Shown: positions 44,906 through 54,061 of the stretch, one piece after another
How positions within the stretch are numbered: position 1 is the first letter of the stretch
Layout of the letters: every line of letters starts with the position of its first letter
Program-made: the position numbers and the translations under genes
Source of the DNA: Holophagaceae bacterium
GTDB taxonomy: Bacteria; Acidobacteriota; Holophagae; Holophagales; Holophagaceae
Assembly (NCBI GenBank): GCA_016720465.1
Contig: JADKKO010000001.1
Coordinates: 806,001-870,000, forward strand
DNA length: 64,000 bases
Reading direction: 5' to 3'
Notes under the pieces: generated by a model
Told to the model about the DNA's origin: nothing
Seen by the model: the letters and a program-made list of their open reading frames with translations, nothing else
Databases searched by the model: none

Positions 44906-46244
44906 TGTCGTCATGCCCCAGATGGGTGAATCCATCGCCGAAGCCACCATCCTGAAATGGCACCGCAAGGTGGGCGAGCAGATCGGCAAAGATGAAACGC
45001 TGTACGAAATCAGCACCGACAAAGTGGATGCGGAAATCCCCTCGCCTGTCCAAGGCACCCTGCTCGAGATACTCGTGGAGGTGAATGCCACCGTGCCGGT
45101 GGGCAGCGTGGTGGCGCGCCTTGGCGATGCCTCGGAACTGGGCCAGGGCCGCCCCGCGGTGGACTCCGCCCCCCTGCCCGCGGCCACCGCTCCGCTGGCG
45201 GCTCCGGTCCACCCCATGAGCACCGAGGATGACAACAGCCTCGAGAACCGGCTGCGCACGAAGTCCTCGCCCCTCGTCCGCGAAATGGCAAGGCAGCACG
45301 GCGTGGACCTCTCCCAGGTGCCCGGCTCCGGGCAACAGGGCCGAGTGACCAAGGAGGACATGGATGCCTTCCTGGCCAGGCGCGGTCCGGCCGCGCCAGC
45401 CCCCGCATCCGCGCCGACTTCGGGCGATATGCCCAGGATGGCAGCAACCCATGATCCCGGCGCACCCACCCTGGGCGCCGTGCCTGGGCTGGCGGTCCCG
45501 CCCGCGCCCCACGTCCCGGCCTTCGGGGCCGGCGAGCGCGTGAAGGTCGAGCCCATGAGCCGGATGCGCAAGATCATCGCGGACAACATGGTGAATTCCA
45601 AGCTCCGCGTGAGCCCCCATGTATACACGGTCTTCGAGCTGGACATGAGCAACGTGGCGCGGCTCCGGGCCAGGCACCGCCAGGCCTTTGAGGAATCCTA
45701 CGGCACCAAGCTGAGCTTCATGCCCTTCATCATGAAAGCCGTCATCAAGGGACTTCAATCCTTCCCGGTGGTGAACGCCTCCGTGGACGGCGACAACATC
45801 GTCTACAAGCAGGACATCAACCTGGGCATCGCCGTAGCGTTGGACTGGGGCCTCATCGTGCCGGTCGTCAAACATGCGGACAGCCTGAACCTGGGCGGCC
45901 TGGCGCGGTCCCTGAACGACCTTGCGGAGCGGGCCCGCACCAAGAAACTCACACCCGATGAGATTTCCGGCGGCACCTTCACCATCACGAACCCGGGCGT
46001 TTTCGGGGACATCTTCGGCCTGCCCATCATCAACCAGCCCCAGGTCGCCATCCAGTCCATCGGCGGCATCGTGAAGCGCCCTGTGGTGGTGACGGACGAG
46101 AACGGCAGCGATGCCATCGCCATCCGCCAGATGATGTATTCAGGCCTCAGCTTCGACCACCGCATCGTGGACGGAGCCGTGGCGGACCAGTTCATGAGCG
46201 TCGTGAAAAAAGAGCTGGAAACCGGGGCTTTCGGCCTGGAATAG
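44895..46244 (+). CDS. 2-oxo acid dehydrogenase E2 (dihydrolipoyl acyltransferase)
   Basis: This is the acyltransferase core of a pyruvate, 2-oxoglutarate or branched-chain keto-acid dehydrogenase complex. Domains in order: one lipoyl domain with Lys43 in EISTDKVDAEIPSP, an Ala/Pro linker, a peripheral-subunit-binding domain (SPLVREMARQHGVDLSQVPGSG, GRVTKEDMDAFL), a second Pro-rich linker, and the catalytic domain with His422 and Asp426 in SFDHRIVDG. The substrate class cannot be set by eye; the DKVDAEIPSP lipoyl site is common to branched-chain or 2-oxoglutarate E2. No E1 or E3 gene is nearby. Confidence 0.93.
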   Translation: MAFDVVMPQMGESIAEATILKWHRKVGEQIGKDETLYEISTDKVDAEIPSPVQGTLLEILVEVNATVPVGSVVARLGDASELGQGRPAVDSAPLPAATAPLAAPVHPMSTEDDNSLENRLRTKSSPLVREMARQHGVDLSQVPGSGQQGRVTKEDMDAFLARRGPAAPAPASAPTSGDMPRMAATHDPGAPTLGAVPGLAVPPAPHVPAFGAGERVKVEPMSRMRKIIADNMVNSKLRVSPHVYTVFELDMSNVARLRARHRQAFEESYGTKLSFMPFIMKAVIKGLQSFPVVNASVDGDNIVYKQDINLGIAVALDWGLIVPVVKHADSLNLGGLARSLNDLAERARTKKLTPDEISGGTFTITNPGVFGDIFGLPIINQPQVAIQSIGGIVKRPVVVTDENGSDAIAIRQMMYSGLSFDHRIVDGAVADQFMSVVKKELETGAFGLE

Positions 46245-46247
46245 AAC

Positions 46248-47618
46248 TCAGTAGTTGGGTCCGCTCTCGCGGATCCGTTCCCGGAAGGTGGCGTATTCGC
46301 CCTCGAAATAGAGGGGGATGCTGCCGGTGGGACCGTTGCGGTGTTTGGCGATGATCAGCTCGGCTTCGTTTTCGGGTTCCTCATTGGCTGGGCCTGGGTT
46401 GGTGCGCCGGTGGATAAAGGCGACCATGTCCGCGTCCTGCTCCAGGGCGCCCGAGTCGCGGAGATCCGATAGCTGGGGGCGGTTCCCGGTCCGGTGCTCC
46501 ACTTCGCGGTTGAGCTGGGACAGCACCACCACGGGCAGGCCGTGGTCCTTGGCGAGCAGCTTCAGTCCGCGGGAAATCTCGCCGATGCGCACGGCCTCGT
46601 TCTGTTTGGCCGCCCTGGAGCTGTCGGGGCTGCTCAACAGCTGCAAGTAGTCGATGATGACCAGGTCCAGCTTCTGGTTCGCCTGGCTGAGGTGCCTGTC
46701 CACCATCGAAATGATCTGGGGCACGGTGATGCTGGCGAGATCGTTGATGAACACAGGAAGTGCGAGCAGCTCGCTTCGGGCTTCTTCCAGGTGATGCCGG
46801 TCCTGGTCGCTGAAACTCCCAGCCTCGACGCGTTTCATGTTCACGCGCGCTTTCGCCGCGAGCAGGCGCAGGAAGACTTCTTCCGACGACATCTCGAGGG
46901 AGAAGAAGGCGACATGGGCGTTCTGCTTCATGGCCGAACGCAGCATCCAGTTGAGCGCGAGCGCCGTCTTGCCGACTCCAGGCCTGGCCGCGAGGATCAC
47001 GAGATTACCGGGGCGCAATCCCTGGGTGAGGTCGTCGAACCGCTCGAATCCCATCCGGAGCCCCGCGGAGCCCCGGCCTTCCAATCGCTCCAGCAAGGCA
47101 GGCATCGCTTCGGCTTCCACCGCGGCGATGTGCTCCAGGCCCTTCCTGCGCTGGTCGCCCTGGGCGAGCCGGAACAGGTCCTGCGCGGCTTGCTCGATGA
47201 GGGTTTCCGGTGGAGCCTCTTCGGCGCCGGCCTGGCGGGCGATCCCGGCGCCGATGCGGATCAGGTCGCGCAGCTTGCGCTTCCGCACCAGCAGCTCCGC
47301 GAGGATCTGCGGGCGGCCCACTTCTTCGGCGCTGAGCAGTTCCACGAGGCCAGGGAATCCGCCCACTTTCCCGAGGGTGTCTTCCTGGTCCAGCACATCT
47401 TTCAAGGTCAGGGCGTTGACCTCGAGCCGCGCTTCGATCAGGGAACGGAGGCCCAGAAAGACGGCGCGGTGGGCGGGGTGGACGAAGTCCTCCTCGCGGA
47501 GCTGGAAAACGATGTCGGCCGCGTCCTTCTCAGCGCCCGGCGCGCAGCACGTGGCCAAGAGGGACCGCTCCGCGTCCACGTCCTCCGGAAGCTGGTCCGG
47601 AAGCCAGTCCGTGGCCAT
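46248..47618 (-). CDS. dnaB: Replicative DNA helicase DnaB
   Basis: This is a hexameric helicase that unwinds the replication fork. The 456 residues comprise an N-terminal domain (about 15-120; DVDAERSLLATCCAPGAE, DFVHPAHRAVFLGLRSL) and a RecA-like C-terminal ATPase with Walker A AARPGVGKTALALNW, catalytic Glu in FFSLEMSSEEVFLRLLAA, Walker B LDLVIIDYLQLL, LSQLNREVEHR and RDSGALEQDADMVAFIHR. It follows the big lipoprotein gene with a TGATG overlap, an odd partner. It is convergent with the E2 gene, with only 3 bases between stops. Confidence 0.97.
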   Translation of the reverse strand: MATDWLPDQLPEDVDAERSLLATCCAPGAEKDAADIVFQLREEDFVHPAHRAVFLGLRSLIEARLEVNALTLKDVLDQEDTLGKVGGFPGLVELLSAEEVGRPQILAELLVRKRKLRDLIRIGAGIARQAGAEEAPPETLIEQAAQDLFRLAQGDQRRKGLEHIAAVEAEAMPALLERLEGRGSAGLRMGFERFDDLTQGLRPGNLVILAARPGVGKTALALNWMLRSAMKQNAHVAFFSLEMSSEEVFLRLLAAKARVNMKRVEAGSFSDQDRHHLEEARSELLALPVFINDLASITVPQIISMVDRHLSQANQKLDLVIIDYLQLLSSPDSSRAAKQNEAVRIGEISRGLKLLAKDHGLPVVVLSQLNREVEHRTGNRPQLSDLRDSGALEQDADMVAFIHRRTNPGPANEEPENEAELIIAKHRNGPTGSIPLYFEGEYATFRERIRESGPNY

Positions 47619-50600
47619 CAAAGACCAGGAGGAACGTAGCCGCCGCCATTCACGTCCACGAAAATCGGATTCGTGATGGCGATCGGGTAGATGCCTTTCT
47701 GGACCTTCGACCAGGGCGAGCCGGCGCGGTAGGGACCGGTCTGGCTGAGGGAAACGCCGGCTTCCACCACGATCCAGGCATCTTTAGCAGCGGGCAGATT
47801 CAGGGCCACCGAAGTGCCGCGTTGCCGGAAATCGCTCCCTGGGCTGAAGGTGCTGGGGTCCAGGGTCTGGGCCACCTCGCCGTTGACGATGATCCGGACC
47901 TGGTCCAGGGGGACCCAGTCCGGCGCGTAGATGGTGATGGAGACGCTTTGCGCCGCGCCGCTCACCATTCCGCCGGAGCCAGTCCCGTTGATGCTCACAT
48001 CCAGCAGAGGCCCCGTGGAAGCAACCGCAGCGCCGCTCTTCAGGGCGTTGAGCACAGGACTTAGATCGGAATCCGTGGGAATGGCCGAACCCAGCTTCAG
48101 GTAGGTGCGGGCCAATCCAACCGGCGTATCGAGGCTGTAGACCCCCGAAGAGAGTCCGAGCCCTTTCGTGAAAGTGGCCGGAGTCTGCTGGTTCAGCAGG
48201 GCGAACCAGTCGCGGCGGACCGATTTGAATTCCGTGAACCAGGGATCCGGATTGGTGGCGCTGAATCCTTCGGCGCGCAACAGTTCAATCGCATTGAAAC
48301 TGCCATTCGTGGCGCCTTGGGACAATGGGCCCGTGGCATTCCACCAGGCATTCACTCCGGTTCCAAGGGCCACGGCGGGATTGAAATTGCGGAGGGTGAA
48401 GAGTCCTTGAGGGCCCCTGGGCCGCTGCACGACCACATAGGAGCCCTCAGACTGTTTGATGAAATCCGCCAGGTTCCACCCTTGGGAGGGTTTCGCGCCG
48501 CGGTTGCGTTCCGCCCGCGGCGCCGGAGTGAAATAGGCGGTGGCCACGCCATCCTGGGCCAAAGTCGTGCTCCGGGCGCCAAATGCCAAAGGATCTGTTC
48601 CGATGGCGGTGCGGTAGGAAGCATCCAGGCCGATGAGGTTGAACTCAGACACGAAGTCCTTGTAGATCTGGCCGGAATCCGGAAAACGGTCAGTATCCAG
48701 GAGCCCAACCACGCTTACATTCTCCGCCAATGCGGATGAAAGCATCTCGCCCGGCAGCATGCCGCCACCCGTGGCCTGGGAAGGTCCGGGCACGTCGAAG
48801 GCCGCCCAGCCGCTCGGGGTGGCCGCCGGAACGATGATGAAGGAATGGCTGAACAAGGCCCCCGAGTCGGGAACCGTGGTGGCTTCGACCACCTGGGAAT
48901 CCAGATGGCCTAGGGGGCCGCGGGTGGCGAAGGCCATGAATTTCCCCAACGGGAAGGAAACGATCGCGGAACTGGCCCCAGGCAGCCCTCCAGGTACGAA
49001 CGAGGAGCCAAAGAGCTGGTTTCCGGCCCGGAACTGGTAGCTGCCAAAATTCGCGCCGGTGACGAGTTTCGCTTTTGTGACCGGATCGAATGCTCCCGCC
49101 AGGCTTCTGATCCTTTGGAAAGCCGGGTCGGGCGTGGAGCCTTGGCCAGCGAAGGTGAAGCGCAAGGGCTGGAAATTGCCTGTGGTGATGTCTTTTGTCC
49201 TGGCGGAAAAGGCGTGCGGAACAACTTTGGAGCCGATGTATGAATCCCCTTGGGAATTATTGGGGACGACGACGTCTCCTCGCTCTGGCGCGAGCTGCTG
49301 GGTTATGAAAAATTCATTGCTCCCGGTGAACTTTTCAATGATGAGCGGCGTCTGAAGGTCGGGGCGGATGGTGGTGTCCAGGCCGTTGGTGAACTGGGTC
49401 TGCGTGTGGCTCTGGTTCCTGTTCCGGATGATGACGCGGTAGCTTCCGACCGGCAGGGTGGTGCCAACTTGGCCCACCGAAGACAGCGAACTATCAGGGG
49501 TTTCCAGCCAATCCACACGCTCGAGGCGCCAGATGGGGGCGGCCTCCGTACCTTGGTTCCGCTCGAACCTGATTTCGGTTTGAAGCTCCCCGCCGATCTG
49601 GGCCGTGCCAAAGGTCGAGTAGATCACGGAGCCTAGTTCCTGGGTTGTGGCCCTCGCGGTCCGGTCCACCATCATGGTGTTGAAGATTCCGGTCGAGCGG
49701 TTCGTCACGGCGCTGCCCGTGCTCTGGCCGCCGACGATGAAGAGTTTCCGCCTGTAGGTGACGGACTGGCCTGCGCCCAGGCTTCCCGCTGGGAGGCTTC
49801 CCACCACGACTCGCTGCGGAAAGACGGGCCGGTTCTCAGAAAGCGTGTTTTGGGGATCCGAGGCCACCAGGAGGTGGTCCGCATCCAGCGGCAGGATGCC
49901 GAGGCTCGTGTGGGAATCCAGGGTTTCGGCCGCGGGTTCCACACCGATGAATCCTGCCATCCCGGCCCGCACGCTCGAGGTGAGCGGGTGGGCGAAATCG
50001 CTGCCTGGAATCTGGACGCCCCAGGCGTCCGAGGGCAACGGGGAGCCTGCCGCATCGGCATCGGCCGGCACCACGATCCGAAGTCCGCCCCCGATCTGAT
50101 ACAGGAAATCCCCCAGGTTTTGCACCGATACCGTGGCGCCGCCGGAATTCTTGACGGTCGTTTCCAGGGTGTAGAACCGATCGGTGGTCCCGAGCGTGAC
50201 CTTGTGGGAAACGGTGAGGCCCTGCACGCGGCCCGTGGGATCCCAGGTGGCGCCGCCCAGCTTGTGCTTGGTGTCCAACAGGTAGCCGGTCATCTGGATG
50301 CTGTAATCGCCATTGCCGGCCACCGGCGCGATATGGTCGAACACGAGGGGCAATTCCGGATCCTGGTTCACCACGGGGGTGAGGCGGTCCAGCATGTCGC
50401 CCGGGATCGACACCCGCTTGAAGCTTGTATCCAGGCCGATGTAGCTGATGTCGATGATGCTGCCGCCGCTCGCGGCCCCAGCCACCGCCTGCCCCGATCC
50501 AAAGGGCGTGCCATCCACCGCCAGTTCCACGAAATCGTTGCCCAGATAATAGTCCCCGGCTGCCGCCTCGGCCTTCATGCCTGCGGGCCGGTCTCCGCCG

Positions 50601-50761
50601 ATCGCCGGGATTTCCATCCCCGCCAGGGAACTTCGCTGGATCCCGGTGGCCCGGAAGCATCCGAGGCCCGCGCCCAGGAGCAGGGCGGGGAGGGCTAACG
50701 GGAACAGATTGCCGAAATGCCGGAAAGCAAGGGCGTTGTTGGCTCGATCATATCGGTTCAT
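47618..50761 (-). CDS. Large secreted lipoprotein with degenerate CehA/McbA-like PHP domain
   Basis: This is a 1047-residue protein with a type II signal peptide (LFPLALPALLLGAGLGC, lipid-attachment Cys35). The N-terminal two-thirds are beta-rich and of no recognised family. Residues about 670-1045 align by eye with CehA/McbA-type PHP hydrolases: an ALAENVSVVGLLDTDRFPD helix-strand, VVQRPRGPQGLFTLRNFNP, FNAIELL, RRDWFALLNQQTPATFTKGLG, VGLARTYLKL, AVASTGPLLDVSI, ITIYAPDWVPLDQVRIIVNGE and the closing AITNPIFVDVNGGGYVPPG. The usual metal ligands are absent: no N-terminal HxH, TDR instead of TDH, QRPR instead of NHPR, and LGLSSGVYS instead of NSDSH. It is probably an outer-membrane lipoprotein without hydrolase activity. 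A GTG at 50776 is an alternative start. Confidence 0.8.
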   Translation of the reverse strand: MNRYDRANNALAFRHFGNLFPLALPALLLGAGLGCFRATGIQRSSLAGMEIPAIGGDRPAGMKAEAAAGDYYLGNDFVELAVDGTPFGSGQAVAGAASGGSIIDISYIGLDTSFKRVSIPGDMLDRLTPVVNQDPELPLVFDHIAPVAGNGDYSIQMTGYLLDTKHKLGGATWDPTGRVQGLTVSHKVTLGTTDRFYTLETTVKNSGGATVSVQNLGDFLYQIGGGLRIVVPADADAAGSPLPSDAWGVQIPGSDFAHPLTSSVRAGMAGFIGVEPAAETLDSHTSLGILPLDADHLLVASDPQNTLSENRPVFPQRVVVGSLPAGSLGAGQSVTYRRKLFIVGGQSTGSAVTNRSTGIFNTMMVDRTARATTQELGSVIYSTFGTAQIGGELQTEIRFERNQGTEAAPIWRLERVDWLETPDSSLSSVGQVGTTLPVGSYRVIIRNRNQSHTQTQFTNGLDTTIRPDLQTPLIIEKFTGSNEFFITQQLAPERGDVVVPNNSQGDSYIGSKVVPHAFSARTKDITTGNFQPLRFTFAGQGSTPDPAFQRIRSLAGAFDPVTKAKLVTGANFGSYQFRAGNQLFGSSFVPGGLPGASSAIVSFPLGKFMAFATRGPLGHLDSQVVEATTVPDSGALFSHSFIIVPAATPSGWAAFDVPGPSQATGGGMLPGEMLSSALAENVSVVGLLDTDRFPDSGQIYKDFVSEFNLIGLDASYRTAIGTDPLAFGARSTTLAQDGVATAYFTPAPRAERNRGAKPSQGWNLADFIKQSEGSYVVVQRPRGPQGLFTLRNFNPAVALGTGVNAWWNATGPLSQGATNGSFNAIELLRAEGFSATNPDPWFTEFKSVRRDWFALLNQQTPATFTKGLGLSSGVYSLDTPVGLARTYLKLGSAIPTDSDLSPVLNALKSGAAVASTGPLLDVSINGTGSGGMVSGAAQSVSITIYAPDWVPLDQVRIIVNGEVAQTLDPSTFSPGSDFRQRGTSVALNLPAAKDAWIVVEAGVSLSQTGPYRAGSPWSKVQKGIYPIAITNPIFVDVNGGGYVPPGL

Positions 50762-50867
50762 TCGGCTTCCATTCACTTCAGGACCCCTGTCGGGATCAGT
50801 TGATGCATGCGGGTCATGGGCAAGGCGGGCGTCTCGATTTGGGTCGAAGGTTCTATGCTAACCCACG

Positions 50868-51605
50868 ATGGCTTCTTCCGATTCAGCTGGTTCCCGCCCC
50901 GCGCCGCCCGCCCGTCCCGGGCGGCGTGCCCGATGGATCTGGTTGATGCTCGCATTGCTCTTCTTGGGCGATCTGTTCTGGACTGCCGAAAGGTTCCCGT
51001 CCCATAGCCGGGGCCGTGTTTTCTCCCTGGCCGCGGCTCCGGATTTTTCAGCTCCGGTGCTGGTGCTCGGGGCCGGCATCTACTCTGATGGCGAACCCAC
51101 CGCCGTGCTGGAAGGGCGGCTCCATGCGGCCCTGGATCTCTACCGCACCGGAAAGGTGACCTGGATCCTGGTGAGCGGGGACAACCGGGCGGCCAGCTAT
51201 AACGAACCCCAGGCGATGCGCAGGTGGTTCCTGAAGCAGGGCGTGCCCCCCGACCTGGTCATCGCCGATTACGCCGGCCGCAGGACTTATGACAGCCTGA
51301 AGCGGGCCAATGTGATATTCGGACTCCAACGCCTGGTCGTGGTCACCTCCGACTTCCACATGGCCCGGGCGATCTACCTCGGAAGCAGCCTGGGCCTTGA
51401 CATCTACGGGGTTCCGGACAGCACCCGGGAACATACCATGGGTTCGCGGATCTGGTTCTGGATCAGGGAATACGGAGCCCGCCACAAGGCTTTGGTCGAC
51501 ACCCTGTTCCCACCCTCGACCCGGCTGGGTCCCCGGGAGCAGACGCCGGGCGAGCCTCAAAACCCTGCCCAAGTGCCGCTTGCCTTGGAAAAGGCCGTGC
51601 AATGA
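50868..51605 (+). CDS. SanA/YdcF-like DUF218 membrane protein
   Basis: This is a 245-residue protein with one N-terminal membrane helix (WIWLMLALLFLGDLFWT, about 23-40) and a DUF218 Rossmann-like domain: VLVLGAGIYSDGEPTAVLEGRL, WILVSGDNRAASYNEPQAM, TYDSLKRANVIFGLQRLVVVTSDFHMARAIYL. SanA-type proteins influence envelope barrier function, mechanism unclear. The stop overlaps the thiolase start. It is divergent from the large lipoprotein gene. Confidence 0.88.
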   Translation: MASSDSAGSRPAPPARPGRRARWIWLMLALLFLGDLFWTAERFPSHSRGRVFSLAAAPDFSAPVLVLGAGIYSDGEPTAVLEGRLHAALDLYRTGKVTWILVSGDNRAASYNEPQAMRRWFLKQGVPPDLVIADYAGRRTYDSLKRANVIFGLQRLVVVTSDFHMARAIYLGSSLGLDIYGVPDSTREHTMGSRIWFWIREYGARHKALVDTLFPPSTRLGPREQTPGEPQNPAQVPLALEKAVQ

Positions 51606-52738
51606 AGTTGAAGGATGTGCATTTGCTCGCAGCCAAGCGCCTGCCCCAGGGCCGCTACGGCGGGAGCCTGGCGGGCGAAGGAGCCGTCAAACTGGGCCGG
51701 CATTGCGTCCAAGGCCTGCTGGAAGAAGCCGGACCAGATCCATCGCACCTCTTTTGGGGCATGGCGCGGAGCCACACCCAGGGCATGAACCCAGGCCGAA
51801 CCATCGCGCTCGGCGCAGGCCTGCCGGTGGAGGTGCCCGCCACCACCCTCAACATGGCCTGCGGCTCCAGCCTCCAAGCCCTCATCTTCGGCGCTCTGGT
51901 GCTGGAAGGCGGCGCCGCCGGGACAGTCCTGGCAGGCGGCAGCGAAGCCATGAGCGACACCCCGCACCTGGTGCCGGGCCTGCGCTGGGGCTATCGCATG
52001 GGCCACCGCCATCTGCCGGATGTGATGCACCAGGATGGCCTGCGCTGCCCAGTCACCGGCCTGCTCATGGGCGAGACCATCGAAAGGCTAGCGGCCAGGC
52101 GCGGCATCTCCCGGGAAGCCAGCGACGCCTTCGCCCTGCGGAGCCACCGCCGGGCCGGGTCGGCGGATTTTTCAGCGGAACTCGTCAACCATCCGCGTCT
52201 CGCCAGCGATGAGTGCGTGCGGCCGGATAATTCGCTGGAAGCGCTTGCCGCTCTTCCGCCTGTCTTCAGCAAGGACGGCCAGGTCACCGCCGGCAATGCG
52301 TCGGCCCTTTCCGACGGCGCCGCCGCGGTGCTACTCGGACGAGGCCAGGGGGCGGGAAGCCAGTCTCCGCTGGCGCGCGTCCTGGGCTGGAGCGAATCCG
52401 CGGTGGACCCCATGGACATGGGCGAAGCGCCCGTGCCTGCGGTGCGGAGGTTGCTCGCAGAGCATGGCCTTGCGGTGGGCGACATCGATCTGTGGGAAAT
52501 CAATGAAGCCTTCGCGGCCCAGGTCCTGGTCTGTGTCCAACAACTGGATCTGGATCCAGGGAAACTCAACGTGGCCGGTGGAGGGGTTGCCCTGGGACAT
52601 CCCATCGGAGCTTCGGGCATCCGCATCGTCGTGACGCTCATCCACCAATTGCGGCGGCGCGGCGGCGGCCTGGGTGTGGCGACGCTCGGCATCGGGGGCG
52701 GCCTGGGTCTCGCCCTGCTCCTGGAAGCCACTCCTTGA
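51602..52738 (+). CDS. Acetyl-CoA C-acyltransferase (thiolase)
   Basis: It catalyses thiolytic cleavage or formation of 3-ketoacyl-CoA. The 378 residues have the active Cys87 in NMACGSSLQAL, His in EINEAFAAQVLV, and the terminal GGGVALGHPIGASGIRI with a later catalytic Cys position occupied by ATLGIGGG (usual C-x-G-G). The Cys normally found in the CIGGG motif is replaced here by Leu/Gly context (VATLGIGGGLG), so the second catalytic Cys looks absent. It overlaps its neighbours by 4 bases each side. Confidence 0.88.
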   Translation: MKLKDVHLLAAKRLPQGRYGGSLAGEGAVKLGRHCVQGLLEEAGPDPSHLFWGMARSHTQGMNPGRTIALGAGLPVEVPATTLNMACGSSLQALIFGALVLEGGAAGTVLAGGSEAMSDTPHLVPGLRWGYRMGHRHLPDVMHQDGLRCPVTGLLMGETIERLAARRGISREASDAFALRSHRRAGSADFSAELVNHPRLASDECVRPDNSLEALAALPPVFSKDGQVTAGNASALSDGAAAVLLGRGQGAGSQSPLARVLGWSESAVDPMDMGEAPVPAVRRLLAEHGLAVGDIDLWEINEAFAAQVLVCVQQLDLDPGKLNVAGGGVALGHPIGASGIRIVVTLIHQLRRRGGGLGVATLGIGGGLGLALLLEATP

Positions 52739-53976
52739 GCGGGGCCCGGGTCCCCGTCTGGAAGGAGCGTCCGCTGCGCAATTTCCTGCTGGCGGCCCTG
52801 GCTTCCAACATCGGGAACTGGGTGCAGATCTTTTCGGAACAATGGCTCGTCTATCTGCTGGCGGGGCCCCTGGCGGCGCGGTGGGCGGGTCGGCTGGGAT
52901 TCGCTTCGGGCATCGCGGTGCTGATCTTCACCCCCCTGGGCGGGAGCCTGGCGGACCGCCTCGACCGGAGAAAAGCCCTGGCCTCGGCGCAGGTGTTTCT
53001 CATGCTGCTGGCCCTGGCCATGTGCCTGCTCGCGGCATTCCACCAGCTCACCCTTCCGAGGCTGCTGTTCTTCGCTATGGCCAGCGGCCTGGGAGCCGCG
53101 GTGAGCATGCCCATGGGCCAGAGCCTGATCGGGGATCTGGTCCCCCCGGACAAGATCCCCGCGGCATTCGGACTCATGTCCGCCCAGTTCAATCTCAGCC
53201 GCATCATCGGCCCCGCCCTAGCGGCTGCGCTGTTCCCGATCGTGGGCGCGGCAGGCAATTTCGGCCTCAACGCTTTGTCCTTCCTCGCCTTGGTGGTGGT
53301 ATGCCTCCGCCTGCGCCTGCCCCAGTCCCAGCATCCCACCGCTGACCCGGGTTCCTATCTCAAGAGTTTCAGGGCCTTCCGGGCCGATCCGCAGCTCTCG
53401 GCCCTGCTGGTCATCGCAGGTGTCTGGGGCTTTTTCGCCTGGAGCTACTTCCCTCTGCTCCCCGTTTTCGGCGCCAGGGCCTTGGGTCTCGGAGAACGGG
53501 GCGTGGCGGGCCTGCTCTCGTGTTTTGGCCTCGGGGCGGTGCTGGGATCCCTGGCCGTGGCGCGGGATGTGTCAGGCCGCGACCGCTTCCCCCGCATCCT
53601 CTTGGCGTTCGGAGGATTCGGCCTCGGGCTCGGGCTTCTGGGCGGACTTGCGCATCCCGGCGCCGCCTTCCCGGCCATGTTCATCATGGGGGCCTTCCAG
53701 GCCACGGGCTTGTCGCTCATGAGCGGCACGATCCAGCGGAAGATCCCGCCAGGCTTGCGGGGACGGGCGAATGCCATCTACCTCACCGCTGTCATCGGCA
53801 TCACGCCCCTTGGCACCTTGGCCGCCGGTGAAGTCGCCCAACGCCTAGGCAACCAGGGCCCCAGGCTCGTGATTCTGGCGGATGGCCTCATCCTGCTGGC
53901 TTCGGCCCTCGGATTGACCCTTTTCCTTCGAAGACGGCAAAACCCCATGGACCAGCAGGCCGGAGGGCCGGCCTAA
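52735..53976 (+). CDS. MFS transporter, EntS-like
   Basis: This is a 413-residue polytopic membrane protein with about 12 hydrophobic segments. The MFS motif A-like loop is LGGSLADRLDRRKAL (about 64-78), and NFLLAALASNIGNWVQIF near the start resembles the EntS/MFS_3 exporter family. A TTG start overlaps the thiolase stop. The substrate is unknown. It forms a three-gene unit with the SanA-like and thiolase genes. Confidence 0.88.
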   Translation: MSGARVPVWKERPLRNFLLAALASNIGNWVQIFSEQWLVYLLAGPLAARWAGRLGFASGIAVLIFTPLGGSLADRLDRRKALASAQVFLMLLALAMCLLAAFHQLTLPRLLFFAMASGLGAAVSMPMGQSLIGDLVPPDKIPAAFGLMSAQFNLSRIIGPALAAALFPIVGAAGNFGLNALSFLALVVVCLRLRLPQSQHPTADPGSYLKSFRAFRADPQLSALLVIAGVWGFFAWSYFPLLPVFGARALGLGERGVAGLLSCFGLGAVLGSLAVARDVSGRDRFPRILLAFGGFGLGLGLLGGLAHPGAAFPAMFIMGAFQATGLSLMSGTIQRKIPPGLRGRANAIYLTAVIGITPLGTLAAGEVAQRLGNQGPRLVILADGLILLASALGLTLFLRRRQNPMDQQAGGPA

Positions 53977-54061
53977 ACCATCCGCCCTCCCGCGCGAAGC
54001 CATCCTAGCCAAACGGGGCGCCTAGGCCTCACTCTAGATGCTGGAACCACGGGGAACCGAC

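Noticed and set aside
43487..45652. 721-codon minus-strand frame opposite gatA and E2
   Set aside because: gatA and E2 show the full catalytic residues. The antisense frame is a GC-bias shadow.
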